Source: Nonomuraea gerenzanensis
Lineage (GTDB): Bacteria; Actinomycetota; Actinomycetes; Streptosporangiales; Streptosporangiaceae
Assembly: GCF_020215645.1 (NCBI RefSeq)
Contig: NZ_CP084058.1
Coordinates: 7,254,001 to 7,318,000 of the forward strand
DNA: 64,000 nucleotides
Direction: 5' to 3'
Both the position numbers and the translations under genes were made by a program. Numbering within the stretch: position 1 is the stretch's first letter; each line of letters opens with the position of its first letter. The notes beneath the pieces are model-generated. The model ran no database searches and was not told the DNA's origin. It worked only from the letters and a program-made list of their open reading frames with translations. Positions 54,950-62,356 of this stretch are shown piece after piece.

Positions 54950-55745
54950 TCACGGTGTACACGCGGGTGGTGCCGAACACGCCCGTGTCCTTGCGCCGCC
55001 AGGGCGTCACCGTGCGCAGGTGGCGGAAGCGGCCGGTGCTCAGCAGGTGCGCCTCCTCGACGGGGTTGAAGTAGATGACGGTGATCGGGCGCGGGTTGCG
55101 ATCGGCCGAGTCGAGCAGGCGGTCCATGGCGGCGGCGAACGTCCGTCCCCTGAACGGGTTGTTCAGGAACACCACACTGACGTCGTCCGGGATGTCGTAG
55201 TCGAGCACGTCCGACTGCACGATCTCGACCTTCCGCGCGCGGGTCCTGAGCCGGGTGGTGACCAGGTTGGCCCTGGCCACCTCGGCCAGCTCGGGCGACA
55301 GCTCGACGCCGATGACCTGCTTGAACGGGTAGTTGCCCGCAGCCTCCAGCACCATGCGGCCCTTGCCCGCGCCCAGGTCGAGGAAGACGTCCTGCGCTCC
55401 GACGTCCCGGACGGGCAGCGCCCGGCGCAGCGTGCCCCAGTGGGCGGGCGAGTAGTAGACGCGGTCGGGGTGGTCGAGGCCGAAGTCCGCGAGGTCGGCG
55501 AAGTCGGCGGTGCTCACGCCGTAGCGCTGGTCGTACAGCAGCCGGGCCAGCCTGCCGCGCAGCGAGCGCAGCCGTACGGGCACGCCACCCATCATCACGA
55601 CCTCCTCCGCCGGCAGCATCGCCTCGCACCCCAGGGCCATGGGCGCGCTCGTCACCAGGGCCCCGAGCAGCAGCGGCAGCTTCTCCCGTACGGTCGTACG
55701 CGGGCTGCCGGACAGCGGGGCGGCCAGGTCGTCGATCACAGTCAC
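54945..55745 (-). CDS. SAM-dependent methyltransferase-like protein
   Basis: This 266-residue protein has motif I FLDLGAGKGRMVLEA, then GVELSPELAEVARANL and VVFLNNPFRGRTFAAAM, a DOT1/small-molecule methyltransferase-like arrangement. The N-terminal 90 residues have no clear domain. GTG 55745 follows GGAGGAGAC. It is followed by the merR gene, which may control it. The substrate is unknown. Confidence 0.85.
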   Translation of the reverse strand: MTVIDDLAAPLSGSPRTTVREKLPLLLGALVTSAPMALGCEAMLPAEEVVMMGGVPVRLRSLRGRLARLLYDQRYGVSTADFADLADFGLDHPDRVYYSPAHWGTLRRALPVRDVGAQDVFLDLGAGKGRMVLEAAGNYPFKQVIGVELSPELAEVARANLVTTRLRTRARKVEIVQSDVLDYDIPDDVSVVFLNNPFRGRTFAAAMDRLLDSADRNPRPITVIYFNPVEEAHLLSTGRFRHLRTVTPWRRKDTGVFGTTRVYTVS

Positions 55746-55832
55746 AGGCGTCTCCTCCGAAGGCGTCCGGCGCTCAGGGTGTCCGGCTACGGCCTGAGTG
55801 TGACAAGCCAGGGCGGGTCAGGACAGCCCTTG

Positions 55833-55846
55833 ACAAGTAGGCTTGT
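55833..55846. promoter_or_regulatory. ACAAG-TAGG-CTTGT inverted repeat before the aldolase-like gene
   Basis: A 5-bp-arm inverted repeat overlaps TTGACA (55830-55835), 39 bp before the start codon. It may be an operator on the promoter of the PLP enzyme. Confidence 0.35.
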
Positions 55847-55884
55847 GCACCTCATTCGCGACGACGCCGCGCCGGGAGCCGAAG

Positions 55885-56961
55885 ATGGCCGATGCCAGCC
55901 CGCCCGTACGACGGGCCCTGTTCCTGCACGCGCCGGCCCGGCGCAGGCCGCGGGTGGTGCTGGAGCGGATGCTGGAGCTGGTGGACGACGACACGCCGCC
56001 CGACGGCCCCGACGGCCCCGTCGCCGTGCTGGAGCGGCGCCTGGCCGCGCTGCTCGGCAAGGAGCGCGCGCTGTTCTTCCCCAGCGGGACGATGGCGCAG
56101 CAGGCCGTGCTGCGCGTGCACGCCGACCGCGCCGGGCGCCGCACCTTCGCCGGGCACCCGTACACGCATCTGGACGTGTGGGAGGAGCAGGGCTACAACG
56201 CGGTGCACGGGCTGCGCTTCCGGCGCGCCGGCGACCCGTACGAGCTGATGACCGCGCAGGACCTGACCGCGATCGGCGAGCCGCTGGCGGCGGTGGTGTG
56301 GGAGCTGCCGCAGCGCGACCTGGGCGGCCTGCTCCCCGAGTGGGACGCGCTGGGCGAGCAGGTGGGGCTGATGCGGGCGACCGGCGCCGCCGCGCACCTG
56401 GACGGGGCCCGGCTGTGGGAGGCGCAGACGTACTACCGGCGGCCGCTCGACGAGATCGCCGGCCTGTTCGACTCCGTGTACGTCTCGCTCTACAAGAGCC
56501 TGCAGGGCGTGCGGGGCGCCGTGCTCGCGGCGGACTCGGGCACGGTGGCCGCCGCCGAGGTGTGGCGGCAGCGGCTCGGCGGCGGCATCGCCGACGCGTG
56601 GCCGCTCGCGCTGGCCGCCCTGACCGGCCTGGACACGATCGCGGAGCGCATGCCCGCCTACCGCGACCACGCCATCGCCATCGCCGCCGCGATCAACGCC
56701 GACGGGGCCGCCCGCACCCGCCCGGAGCCGCCGCAGACGCCGCTGTTCCACGTGCACCTGCCCGCCTCGAAGCAGGCCGTCGAGCGAGCCGGCCGGGAGC
56801 TGCTGGAGGAGCAGGGCGTGCAGCTCTGGGGCCGGGTGCGCAGCGGGCCCGACCCGTCCCGCTGCAGCTTCGAGATCACCGTCGGCGAGAACGCGATGGA
56901 CTTCACGCCCGAGGAGGTGGCCGCCCTCCTGCGCGACGTGCTGGCCCGCGCCGCGAAGTAG
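55885..56961 (+). CDS. PLP-dependent threonine aldolase / beta-eliminating lyase-family enzyme
   Basis: This 358-residue fold-type I PLP enzyme has ALFFPSGTMAQQAVLRVHADR, AAHLDGARLWEA and PLP Lys204 in YVSLYKSLQGVRGAVL, which are low-specificity L-threonine aldolase motifs. It probably splits beta-hydroxy amino acids into glycine and an aldehyde. ATG 55885 follows GGGAG. A longer in-frame GTG at 55843 lacks a ribosome site. Confidence 0.9.
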   Translation: MADASPPVRRALFLHAPARRRPRVVLERMLELVDDDTPPDGPDGPVAVLERRLAALLGKERALFFPSGTMAQQAVLRVHADRAGRRTFAGHPYTHLDVWEEQGYNAVHGLRFRRAGDPYELMTAQDLTAIGEPLAAVVWELPQRDLGGLLPEWDALGEQVGLMRATGAAAHLDGARLWEAQTYYRRPLDEIAGLFDSVYVSLYKSLQGVRGAVLAADSGTVAAAEVWRQRLGGGIADAWPLALAALTGLDTIAERMPAYRDHAIAIAAAINADGAARTRPEPPQTPLFHVHLPASKQAVERAGRELLEEQGVQLWGRVRSGPDPSRCSFEITVGENAMDFTPEEVAALLRDVLARAAK

Positions 56962-56964
56962 GGC

Positions 56965-57150
56965 GCGTACCGCGTGGCGGCCAGGCCGTACCGTGAGTCG
57001 CTCGCCCGCCGCACGCCCTCCTCGAAGGACGGGACGACGGCGACGCGGGCGACCGGCCCGAACATCTCCTCGGTCATGACCAGCATGGACTCGTCCACGC
57101 CGGTGAGCACCGTCGCGGGGTCGTAGAAGCCCCTGCCCCCGGGCACCCCG
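56965..57150 (-). pseudogene. Aldehyde dehydrogenase fragment
   Basis: On the minus strand, GGRGFYDPATVLTGVDESML, VMTEEMFGPVARVAVVPSF and RRASDSRYGLAATRYAP match the ALDH region after the catalytic Cys. Nothing upstream or downstream continues it. It abuts the N-terminally truncated GbsR-type gene, which marks a deletion or rearrangement joint near 57150-57160. Confidence 0.75.
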
Positions 57151-57161
57151 CCTGGCCGCCC

Positions 57162-57551
57162 ATGGCGGGGCGCGCCGCGGGCGTGCTGATGCTCAGCCCG
57201 GGGCCGCTCTCGACGGCGGAGCTGCAGAGCGCGCTCGACGCCGGCAAGGGCTCGGTCTCGGAGATCACCCGCCTGCTGGTCGGCAGCGGCACCGTGCGGC
57301 GTTTCAAGGAGCCCGGCTCCCGCCAGTACGTCTACGAGTGGCGCGACGACGCCTGGATCGGCTGCCTGCAGCACATGCTGGAGCAGACCAGGGAGCTGCT
57401 CATCCTCGCCGAGCACGCGCGGGCCCGGGGCGAGGAGGTGCCGGAGCCGCAGCGCGGGCGGCTGCGCGAGATGCACGAGTACTACACGTTCATGGCCGGG
57501 CACATCGAGGCGCTGCTCGCGGAGTACAGGACCATGAAGGGCGCCTCCTAG
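57162..57551 (+). pseudogene. N-terminally truncated GbsR/MarR-family regulator
   Basis: The 129-codon frame starts at MAGRAAGVLMLSPGPLSTAEL, which in intact GbsR/MarR proteins lies about 30 residues in. It continues with the HTH (GKGSVSEITRLLVGSGTVRRF) and helical C-terminus. No in-frame start or ribosome site precedes ATG 57162. The first dimerisation helix is therefore missing. A truncated but translated protein cannot be excluded. It overlaps the lrp gene by 4 bp. Confidence 0.65.
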
Positions 57552-58060
57552 CCCCTCCAGTGCGCGCCGCTGCCCCGGGCCTCGTCGAAGACCAGCCAGG
57601 TGCGCGTGGACAACACCCCCGGCACGTCCTGGATGCGCTCCAGCACCACGTGCCGCAGCGTCTCGTTGTCGGGCGTCCTGACCAGGACCAGGATGTCGTA
57701 GTCGCCGCCGACCATGGCGAAGTGCTCGACGAAGGGGATCTCCCTGAGCTGGGCCAGCACCGCGCGCCAGGAGTTCTGCTCGATGGTCACCGACACGTAC
57801 GCGCTGGTGCCCAGGCCGGCCTTGTGCGGTGCGAGCTCCACGGTGAAGCCGGTGATCACGCCGTCTTCCATGAGCCGGGTGAGGCGGGCGTAGGCGTTGG
57901 CACGGGAGATGTGCACGCGTTCGGCGAGCGTGCGCACCGACATCCGGCCGTCGCGCAGCAGCTCGGCGATGATCGCCCGATCGACGGCGTCCACCCCGGT
58001 GGCCGAACGTCCCGGCCAGCCGTTCCCAGAGGCCTCTTCGCCCGACAATTGGCCTCCCAT
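57548..58060 (-). CDS. Lrp/AsnC-family regulator, probable BkdR
   Basis: This 170-residue protein has an AsnC HTH (SVRTLAERVHISRANAYARLTRL) and a RAM effector domain (TSAYVSVTIEQNSWRAV, VEHFAMVGGDYDILVLVRT). It diverges from the 2-oxoacid dehydrogenase operon, as BkdR does. ATG 58060 is preferred because it overlaps the stop of a 9-residue upstream frame that has the only good ribosome site; ATG 58078 is the alternative. It probably senses branched-chain amino acids. Confidence 0.9.
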   Translation of the reverse strand: MGGQLSGEEASGNGWPGRSATGVDAVDRAIIAELLRDGRMSVRTLAERVHISRANAYARLTRLMEDGVITGFTVELAPHKAGLGTSAYVSVTIEQNSWRAVLAQLREIPFVEHFAMVGGDYDILVLVRTPDNETLRHVVLERIQDVPGVLSTRTWLVFDEARGSGAHWRG

Positions 58061-58089
58061 CAGGCTGTTCCCAACCATTCGTCGCTCAT
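58060..58089 (-). CDS. Nine-residue leader peptide ahead of the Lrp gene
   Basis: ATG 58089, with GAGAGGAGTCATA before it, opens MSDEWLGTA. Its TGA overlaps the ATG of the Lrp gene (TGATG). This would couple Lrp translation to a tiny peptide that includes Trp and Leu codons. Its function, if any, is inferred from layout only. Confidence 0.4.
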   Translation of the reverse strand: MSDEWLGTA

Positions 58090-58182
58090 TATGACTCCTC
58101 TCTTGAACGGATGGCCAGACAGACGGACGCTTTCTGTGACAAATGTCCCAGAGAGGATCACCAGCAGAAAGTGAGTGTCCTC

Positions 58183-59289
58183 ATGTCCACGAAGACGTCG
58201 GCGAGGGCCGTGCGGGAGCTGCTGCCCTCGCCCGGGCCCATCAGGTTCGTCGATGAGCACGGCTCCGCCGTCAAGGCTCCCCCGGGGTACACCGTGCCGC
58301 CGGACGAGCTGCTGCGCGAGGCGTACCGGTGGATGGTCGTGGGTCGGCGCTTCGACACCCAGGCGACGGCGCTGACCAAGCAGGGCAGGCTGGCCGTCTA
58401 CCCGTCCAGCCGGGGGCAGGAGGCGTGCCAGGTCGCGGGCGTGCTCGCGTTGCGCGAGCGGGACTGGCTGTTCCCCACCTACCGCGACTCAGTGGCGCTG
58501 GTGGCGCGCGGGCTCGACCCGGTCGAGGTGCTGACGCTGCTGCGCGGCGACTGGCACTGCGGCTACGACCCGGTGGCCACCCGGGTGGCGCCCCAGTGCA
58601 CGCCGCTGGCCACGCAGGTGCTGCACGCCACCGGCATGGCGGAGGCGCTGCGCCGCAAGGGCGAGGACGGCGTGGTGATGGCCTTCATCGGGGACGGCGG
58701 GACGAGCGAGGGCGACTTCCACGAGGCGCTCAACTTCGCCGCCGTGCTGAAGGCGCCCGTGGTGTTCTTCGTGCAGAACAACAAGTACGCCATCTCCGTG
58801 CCGCTGGCCAAGCAGAGCGCGGCGCCGGCGCTGGCCTACAAGGGCGTCGGGTACGGCGTGCCCGCCGAGCAGGTGGACGGCAACGACCTGGTGGCGGTGC
58901 TTTCCGTGCTGTCCGCGGCCGTGGAGCACGCGCGTGGCGGGCGGGGGCCGTTCCTCGTCGAGGCGCACACGTACCGGATGGACGCGCACACCAACGCCGA
59001 CGACGCCACCCGCTACCGCGACGAGGAGGAGGTGCGGCGCTGGGGCGCGGCCGACCCGCTGCCCCGGCTGGAGACGTACCTGCGCGGGCGCGGCCTGCTC
59101 GCCGACGAGGACGTCGAGTCCGCCCGTACGCGCGGCGAGTCGCTCGCCGCCGACCTGCGGGCGCGGATGAACGCCGACACCGAGCCCGACCCCCTGGAGA
59201 TCTTCGACCACGTCTACGCCGAGCCCACCCCCCAGCTCCTCGAACAGCGCGAGCAGCTGCGGGCCGAGCTGAACGCACAGGAGAGCTGA
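58183..59289 (+). CDS. bkdA: 2-oxoacid dehydrogenase E1 component, alpha subunit
   Basis: This 368-residue thiamine-diphosphate subunit carries GDGGTSEGDFHEALNFA (about 170-186) and QNNKYAIS, which bind ThDP and Mg. VYPSSRGQEACQVAG is typical of branched-chain types. With E1beta it decarboxylates branched-chain 2-oxoacids to feed branched fatty-acid and polyketide starters. ATG 58183 has a poor ribosome site; GTG 58171 is possible. It is the first gene of a three-gene operon. Confidence 0.93.
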   Translation: MSTKTSARAVRELLPSPGPIRFVDEHGSAVKAPPGYTVPPDELLREAYRWMVVGRRFDTQATALTKQGRLAVYPSSRGQEACQVAGVLALRERDWLFPTYRDSVALVARGLDPVEVLTLLRGDWHCGYDPVATRVAPQCTPLATQVLHATGMAEALRRKGEDGVVMAFIGDGGTSEGDFHEALNFAAVLKAPVVFFVQNNKYAISVPLAKQSAAPALAYKGVGYGVPAEQVDGNDLVAVLSVLSAAVEHARGGRGPFLVEAHTYRMDAHTNADDATRYRDEEEVRRWGAADPLPRLETYLRGRGLLADEDVESARTRGESLAADLRARMNADTEPDPLEIFDHVYAEPTPQLLEQREQLRAELNAQES

Positions 59290-59290
59290 C

Positions 59291-60307
59291 ATGCCCACCG
59301 TCTCGATGGCGCAGGCCCTGAACACGGCCCTGCGCGACGCGCTGCGCGACGACGAGCGCGTGCTGGTCTTCGGCGAGGACGTCGGCCCACTCGGCGGCGT
59401 CTTCCGCATCACCGACGGGCTGACCAGGGACTTCGGCGAGGAGCGGTGCTTCGACACGCCGCTGGCCGAGTCGGGCATCGTCGGCCTCGCGGTCGGCCTG
59501 GCCATGGGCGGCTTCCGCCCGGTCGTCGAGATGCAGTTCGACGCCTTCGCCTACCCGGCGTTCGAGCAGATCGCCTCGCACGTCGCCAAGCTGCGCAACC
59601 GCACGCGCGGCAAGCTGGCGCTGCCGATGGTGATCAGGGTGCCGTACGCGGGCGGCATCGGCGGGGTCGAGCACCACTGCGACTCCAGCGAGGCGTACTA
59701 CGCCCACACCCCCGGGCTGAAGGTCGTCACCCCGGCCACCGTCGAGGACGCCTACTGGCTGCTGCGCGACGCCATCGCCGACCCCGACCCGGTGGTGTTC
59801 CTGGAGCCGAAGAAGCTGTACTGGGCCAAGGCCGAGGCCGCGCTGGAGCGGCGCGCGGCGGCGCCGTTCGGGCGCGCGGTGATCCGGCGGCCCGGCCGTG
59901 ACGCCACCCTGGTCGCCTACGGGCCCTCGGTGCCCGTCGCCATGGAGGCCGCCTCCGCCGCCGCCGAGGACGGGCTGGACCTGGAGGTCGTGGACCTGCG
60001 CACCATCGTGCCCCTCGACGACGAGACCGTGGTCGCGTCGGTGCGGCGTACCGGGCGGTGCGTGGTGGTGCAGGAGGCGCAGGGGTTCGCCGGGGTGGGG
60101 GCCGAGATCGCGGCGCGGGTGCAGGAGCGGTGCTTCCACTCGCTGGCCGCGCCCGTGCTGCGGGTGGCGGGGTTCGACATCCCCTATCCGCCGCCGAAGC
60201 TGGAGCACGCGCATCTGCCCGGGGTGGATCGGGTGCTGGACGCGGTCGACCGGCTGCAGTTCGACGACCTGCCCGACGTGCGGCATCTGGCCAGGGGGGC
60301 GGCGTGA
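59291..60307 (+). CDS. bkdB: 2-oxoacid dehydrogenase E1 component, beta subunit
   Basis: This 338-residue subunit has VLVFGEDVGPLGGVFRITDGL, FDTPLAESGIVGLAVG, GIGGVEHHCDSSEAYYAHTPGL and VVDLRTIVPLD, all family hallmarks. ATG 59291 lies one base after the E1alpha stop. It makes the alpha2beta2 E1 with the preceding gene product. Confidence 0.95.
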   Translation: MPTVSMAQALNTALRDALRDDERVLVFGEDVGPLGGVFRITDGLTRDFGEERCFDTPLAESGIVGLAVGLAMGGFRPVVEMQFDAFAYPAFEQIASHVAKLRNRTRGKLALPMVIRVPYAGGIGGVEHHCDSSEAYYAHTPGLKVVTPATVEDAYWLLRDAIADPDPVVFLEPKKLYWAKAEAALERRAAAPFGRAVIRRPGRDATLVAYGPSVPVAMEAASAAAEDGLDLEVVDLRTIVPLDDETVVASVRRTGRCVVVQEAQGFAGVGAEIAARVQERCFHSLAAPVLRVAGFDIPYPPPKLEHAHLPGVDRVLDAVDRLQFDDLPDVRHLARGAA

Positions 60308-61785
60308 ACACCCTTGAGGCGCAGCTCTTCCGGCTGCCCGATCTGGGGGAAGGGCTGACCGAGGCCGAGGTGGTGGTGTGGAAGGTCGCCGCCGGGGACA
60401 GCGTGGAGATCGACCAGATCGTGGTGGAGGTGGAGACGGCCAAGGCTGCCGTGGAGGTGCCCGTGCCGTATGCGGGGGTCGTGCTGGAGCTGCATGCCGC
60501 GGCGGGTTCGACCGTGTCCGTGGGGGATCCGCTGATCTCGGTCGGCCCCGGCGGCGGTCTTGGTGATGGTACGGGCACGGCCTCGGGCGGGGCCTCGGGC
60601 GGGGCCCCGGGCGGGGCCTCGGGCGGGGCCTCGGGCGGCGGCACGGGCGGCGGCGCCGATCCGGCGGCGGAGCGGTACCGGGAGGAGGAGCGGGCCGGGT
60701 CCGGCAACGTGCTGATCGGCTACGGCACGGGGCACCTCGCGCAGCGGCGGCGCCGTCGCCGGGGGCGCACCGGCGCGACCGCCACCGCGCACCTCGCTGT
60801 GCAGTCCATCGGGCAGTCCATCGGGCAGTCCATCGGGCAGCCCATCGGGCAGCCCATCGGGCAGCCCGCCGAGCCGGCCGCCGTCCCCCCGGCCGCGGCG
60901 GATCGCGGTGAGGCGCCGCGGGTGATCTCGCCGCTGGTGCGCAGGCTGGCGCAGGAGAACGGCATCGACCTGACCGGCGTCACCCCCAGCGGCCCCAACC
61001 GGGTCGTCCTGCGCCGCGACGTCGAACGCGCCATCGCGCAGTCCCGCGAACCGGCAGCCACCACAGAGCACGACACGCCCACCTCACCGCAGGAGCCCGA
61101 GCGCATCCCCCTGCGCGGCCTGCGCCGCGCGGTGGCCGAGAAGCTGTCCAGGAGCAGGACCGAGATCCCCGACGCCACCACCTGGGTGGACGTGGACGCC
61201 ACCGCCCTGCTCGACACCAAGCAAGCCCTGCGCACAGCCGTCCCGGACAGACGCATCGGCCTGCTGGCGCTGCTGGCCCGCATCTGCGTCGCCGGCCTGC
61301 GCCGCTACCCGGAGCTCAACTCCACGGTCGACCTCGAACGGGCGGAGATCGTCCGCTACCCGCGGATCCACCTGGGCTTCGCCGCCCAGACCGATCGCGG
61401 CCTGGTCGTCCCGGTGGTCCGCGACGCACACACCCTGACGCTGGCGGAGCTGGCCGCCGAGCTGGCCCGCCTGACCGCCCAGGCCCGCGAGGGCACGCTG
61501 CCCCCGCAGTCGCTGACCGGAGGCACCTTCACCCTCAACAACTACGGCGTGTTCGGCGTGGACGGCTCCACCCCGATCATCAACCACCCGGAGGCGGCCC
61601 TGCTCGGGGTCGGCCGCATCATCGACCGGCCGTGGGCGGTGGACGGCGCGCTGGCGGTCCGCAAGATCACCCAGCTCTCGTTCACGTTCGACCACCGGGT
61701 CTGCGACGGCGGTGTCGCCGGCGGGTTCCTGCGCTACGTCGCCGACTGCGTGGAACGCCCGGCCACGCTGCTGGCCGACCTCTGA
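60304..61785 (+). CDS. bkdC: 2-oxoacid dehydrogenase E2 acyltransferase
   Basis: This 493-residue protein has a lipoyl domain (1-80; lipoyl Lys47 in VETAKAAVEV) and a Gly/Ala/Ser repeat linker (about 83-118). A second linker of SIGQ/PIGQ repeats (about 168-188) precedes a subunit-binding domain (about 205-245: ISPLVRRLAQENGIDLTGV). The catalytic domain has His464 and Asp468 in FDHRVCDGG. GTG 60304 overlaps the E1beta stop. It transfers the acyl group to CoA. No E3 gene follows, so lipoamide dehydrogenase must come from elsewhere. Confidence 0.94.
   Translation: MNTLEAQLFRLPDLGEGLTEAEVVVWKVAAGDSVEIDQIVVEVETAKAAVEVPVPYAGVVLELHAAAGSTVSVGDPLISVGPGGGLGDGTGTASGGASGGAPGGASGGASGGGTGGGADPAAERYREEERAGSGNVLIGYGTGHLAQRRRRRRGRTGATATAHLAVQSIGQSIGQSIGQPIGQPIGQPAEPAAVPPAAADRGEAPRVISPLVRRLAQENGIDLTGVTPSGPNRVVLRRDVERAIAQSREPAATTEHDTPTSPQEPERIPLRGLRRAVAEKLSRSRTEIPDATTWVDVDATALLDTKQALRTAVPDRRIGLLALLARICVAGLRRYPELNSTVDLERAEIVRYPRIHLGFAAQTDRGLVVPVVRDAHTLTLAELAAELARLTAQAREGTLPPQSLTGGTFTLNNYGVFGVDGSTPIINHPEAALLGVGRIIDRPWAVDGALAVRKITQLSFTFDHRVCDGGVAGGFLRYVADCVERPATLLADL
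60580..60868 (+). repeat. In-frame short tandem repeats in the E2 linkers
   Basis: Two arrays lie inside the E2 gene. GGGGCCTCGGGC-like 12-bp units are at about 60582-60645. CAGTCCATCGGG/CAGCCCATCGGG 12-bp units are at about 60802-60866. Both keep frame and encode flexible linkers, so unit number can change without loss of function. Confidence 0.8.
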
Positions 61786-62150
61786 GGAACGGGCGAGCCG
61801 ACGCGGTGCAGGGTGCCGTCGGGGTCGACGTAGGCGAACTCGCGCAGCCCGTACTCGGTGTCCTGGGGCCGCGTGAGCCGCCCCGGGACGCCGGCGGCGG
61901 CCCACGCGGCGTGCAGGGCGTCGGCGTCGGAGACGTACAGGTAGACGACCGCGCCGGTGCGGCCGGGGTCGTGCTCGGCCCATTCGTTCAGGTGCAGCGA
62001 CACGCCGCCGCGCTCGACGAAGGCGTACCGTGCGCCGCCCGTGTAGGCGCGGACGCCGAAGCCGAGCAGCTGATAGCGCTCCATCGCCGCGTCCAGGTCG
62101 AGCACCGGCACCACCGGCGCCACGCTCTCGAACTCCACCCCGTCGGCCAC
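61734..62150 (-). CDS. VOC-family (glyoxalase/bleomycin resistance-like) protein
   Basis: This 138-residue protein has the paired beta-alpha-beta fold of small binding proteins: VAPVVPVLDLDAAMERYQLLGFGV, YAFVERGGVSLHLNEW and the second half FAYVDPDGTLHRVGSP with an acidic ligand. Drug-binding and metal-enzyme members both exist. GTG 62150 follows GGAGGAGG. Its 3' end overlaps the E2 gene by 52 bp (convergent). It lies beside an ABC-F resistance gene. Confidence 0.88.
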   Translation of the reverse strand: MADGVEFESVAPVVPVLDLDAAMERYQLLGFGVRAYTGGARYAFVERGGVSLHLNEWAEHDPGRTGAVVYLYVSDADALHAAWAAAGVPGRLTRPQDTEYGLREFAYVDPDGTLHRVGSPVPQRSASSVAGRSTQSAT

Positions 62151-62200
62151 CGCGAACCTCCTCCTTCGGCCCTCCCCCCATGATGCCCGTGATCGCCGGG

Positions 62201-62233
62201 TAAACTGGGGCCGTGCATCTGTACTTCCTGTGA
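62201..62233 (+). CDS. Leaderless six-residue leader peptide of the ABC-F gene
   Basis: TAAACT (62201-62206) is a good -10 box placing transcription start at about 62213, exactly at GTG. The frame reads fMHLYFL then TGA (62213-62233). Such tiny frames precede many ABC-F and other ribosome-protection genes and sense drug-stalled ribosomes. Translation here is inferred. Confidence 0.6.
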
Positions 62234-62250
62234 GGACGACCGCCTCGCCC

Positions 62251-62353
62251 CGCCCGTGACGGGCGCGGCCTGGCACGTTCGCCGTCGTCTCTCACCCTCA
62301 GGCTCCCCGCCCCGCGTCCCCGGGACGGGCGCGAGCCTGTCTTCGACAGGAAG
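62251..62353 (+). promoter_or_regulatory. Attenuator-like hairpins before the ABC-F gene
   Basis: Three stems are visible: CGCCC/GGCGG-type (62251-62265), a long GC-rich stem closed by CAGGCTC (62299-62305) and GAGCCTG (62333-62339), and CCTGTC-TTC-GACAGG (62336-62350). The last two share CCTG and cannot form together. The last covers part of the ribosome site AGGAAG (62348-62353). This is the layout of ribosome-mediated attenuation. Confidence 0.6.
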
Positions 62354-62356
62354 CAC

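Noticed and set aside
60802..60866. Short regular repeats that might suggest a CRISPR array
   Set aside because: Units of 12 bp without spacers, in frame inside the E2 gene; they are linker codons.
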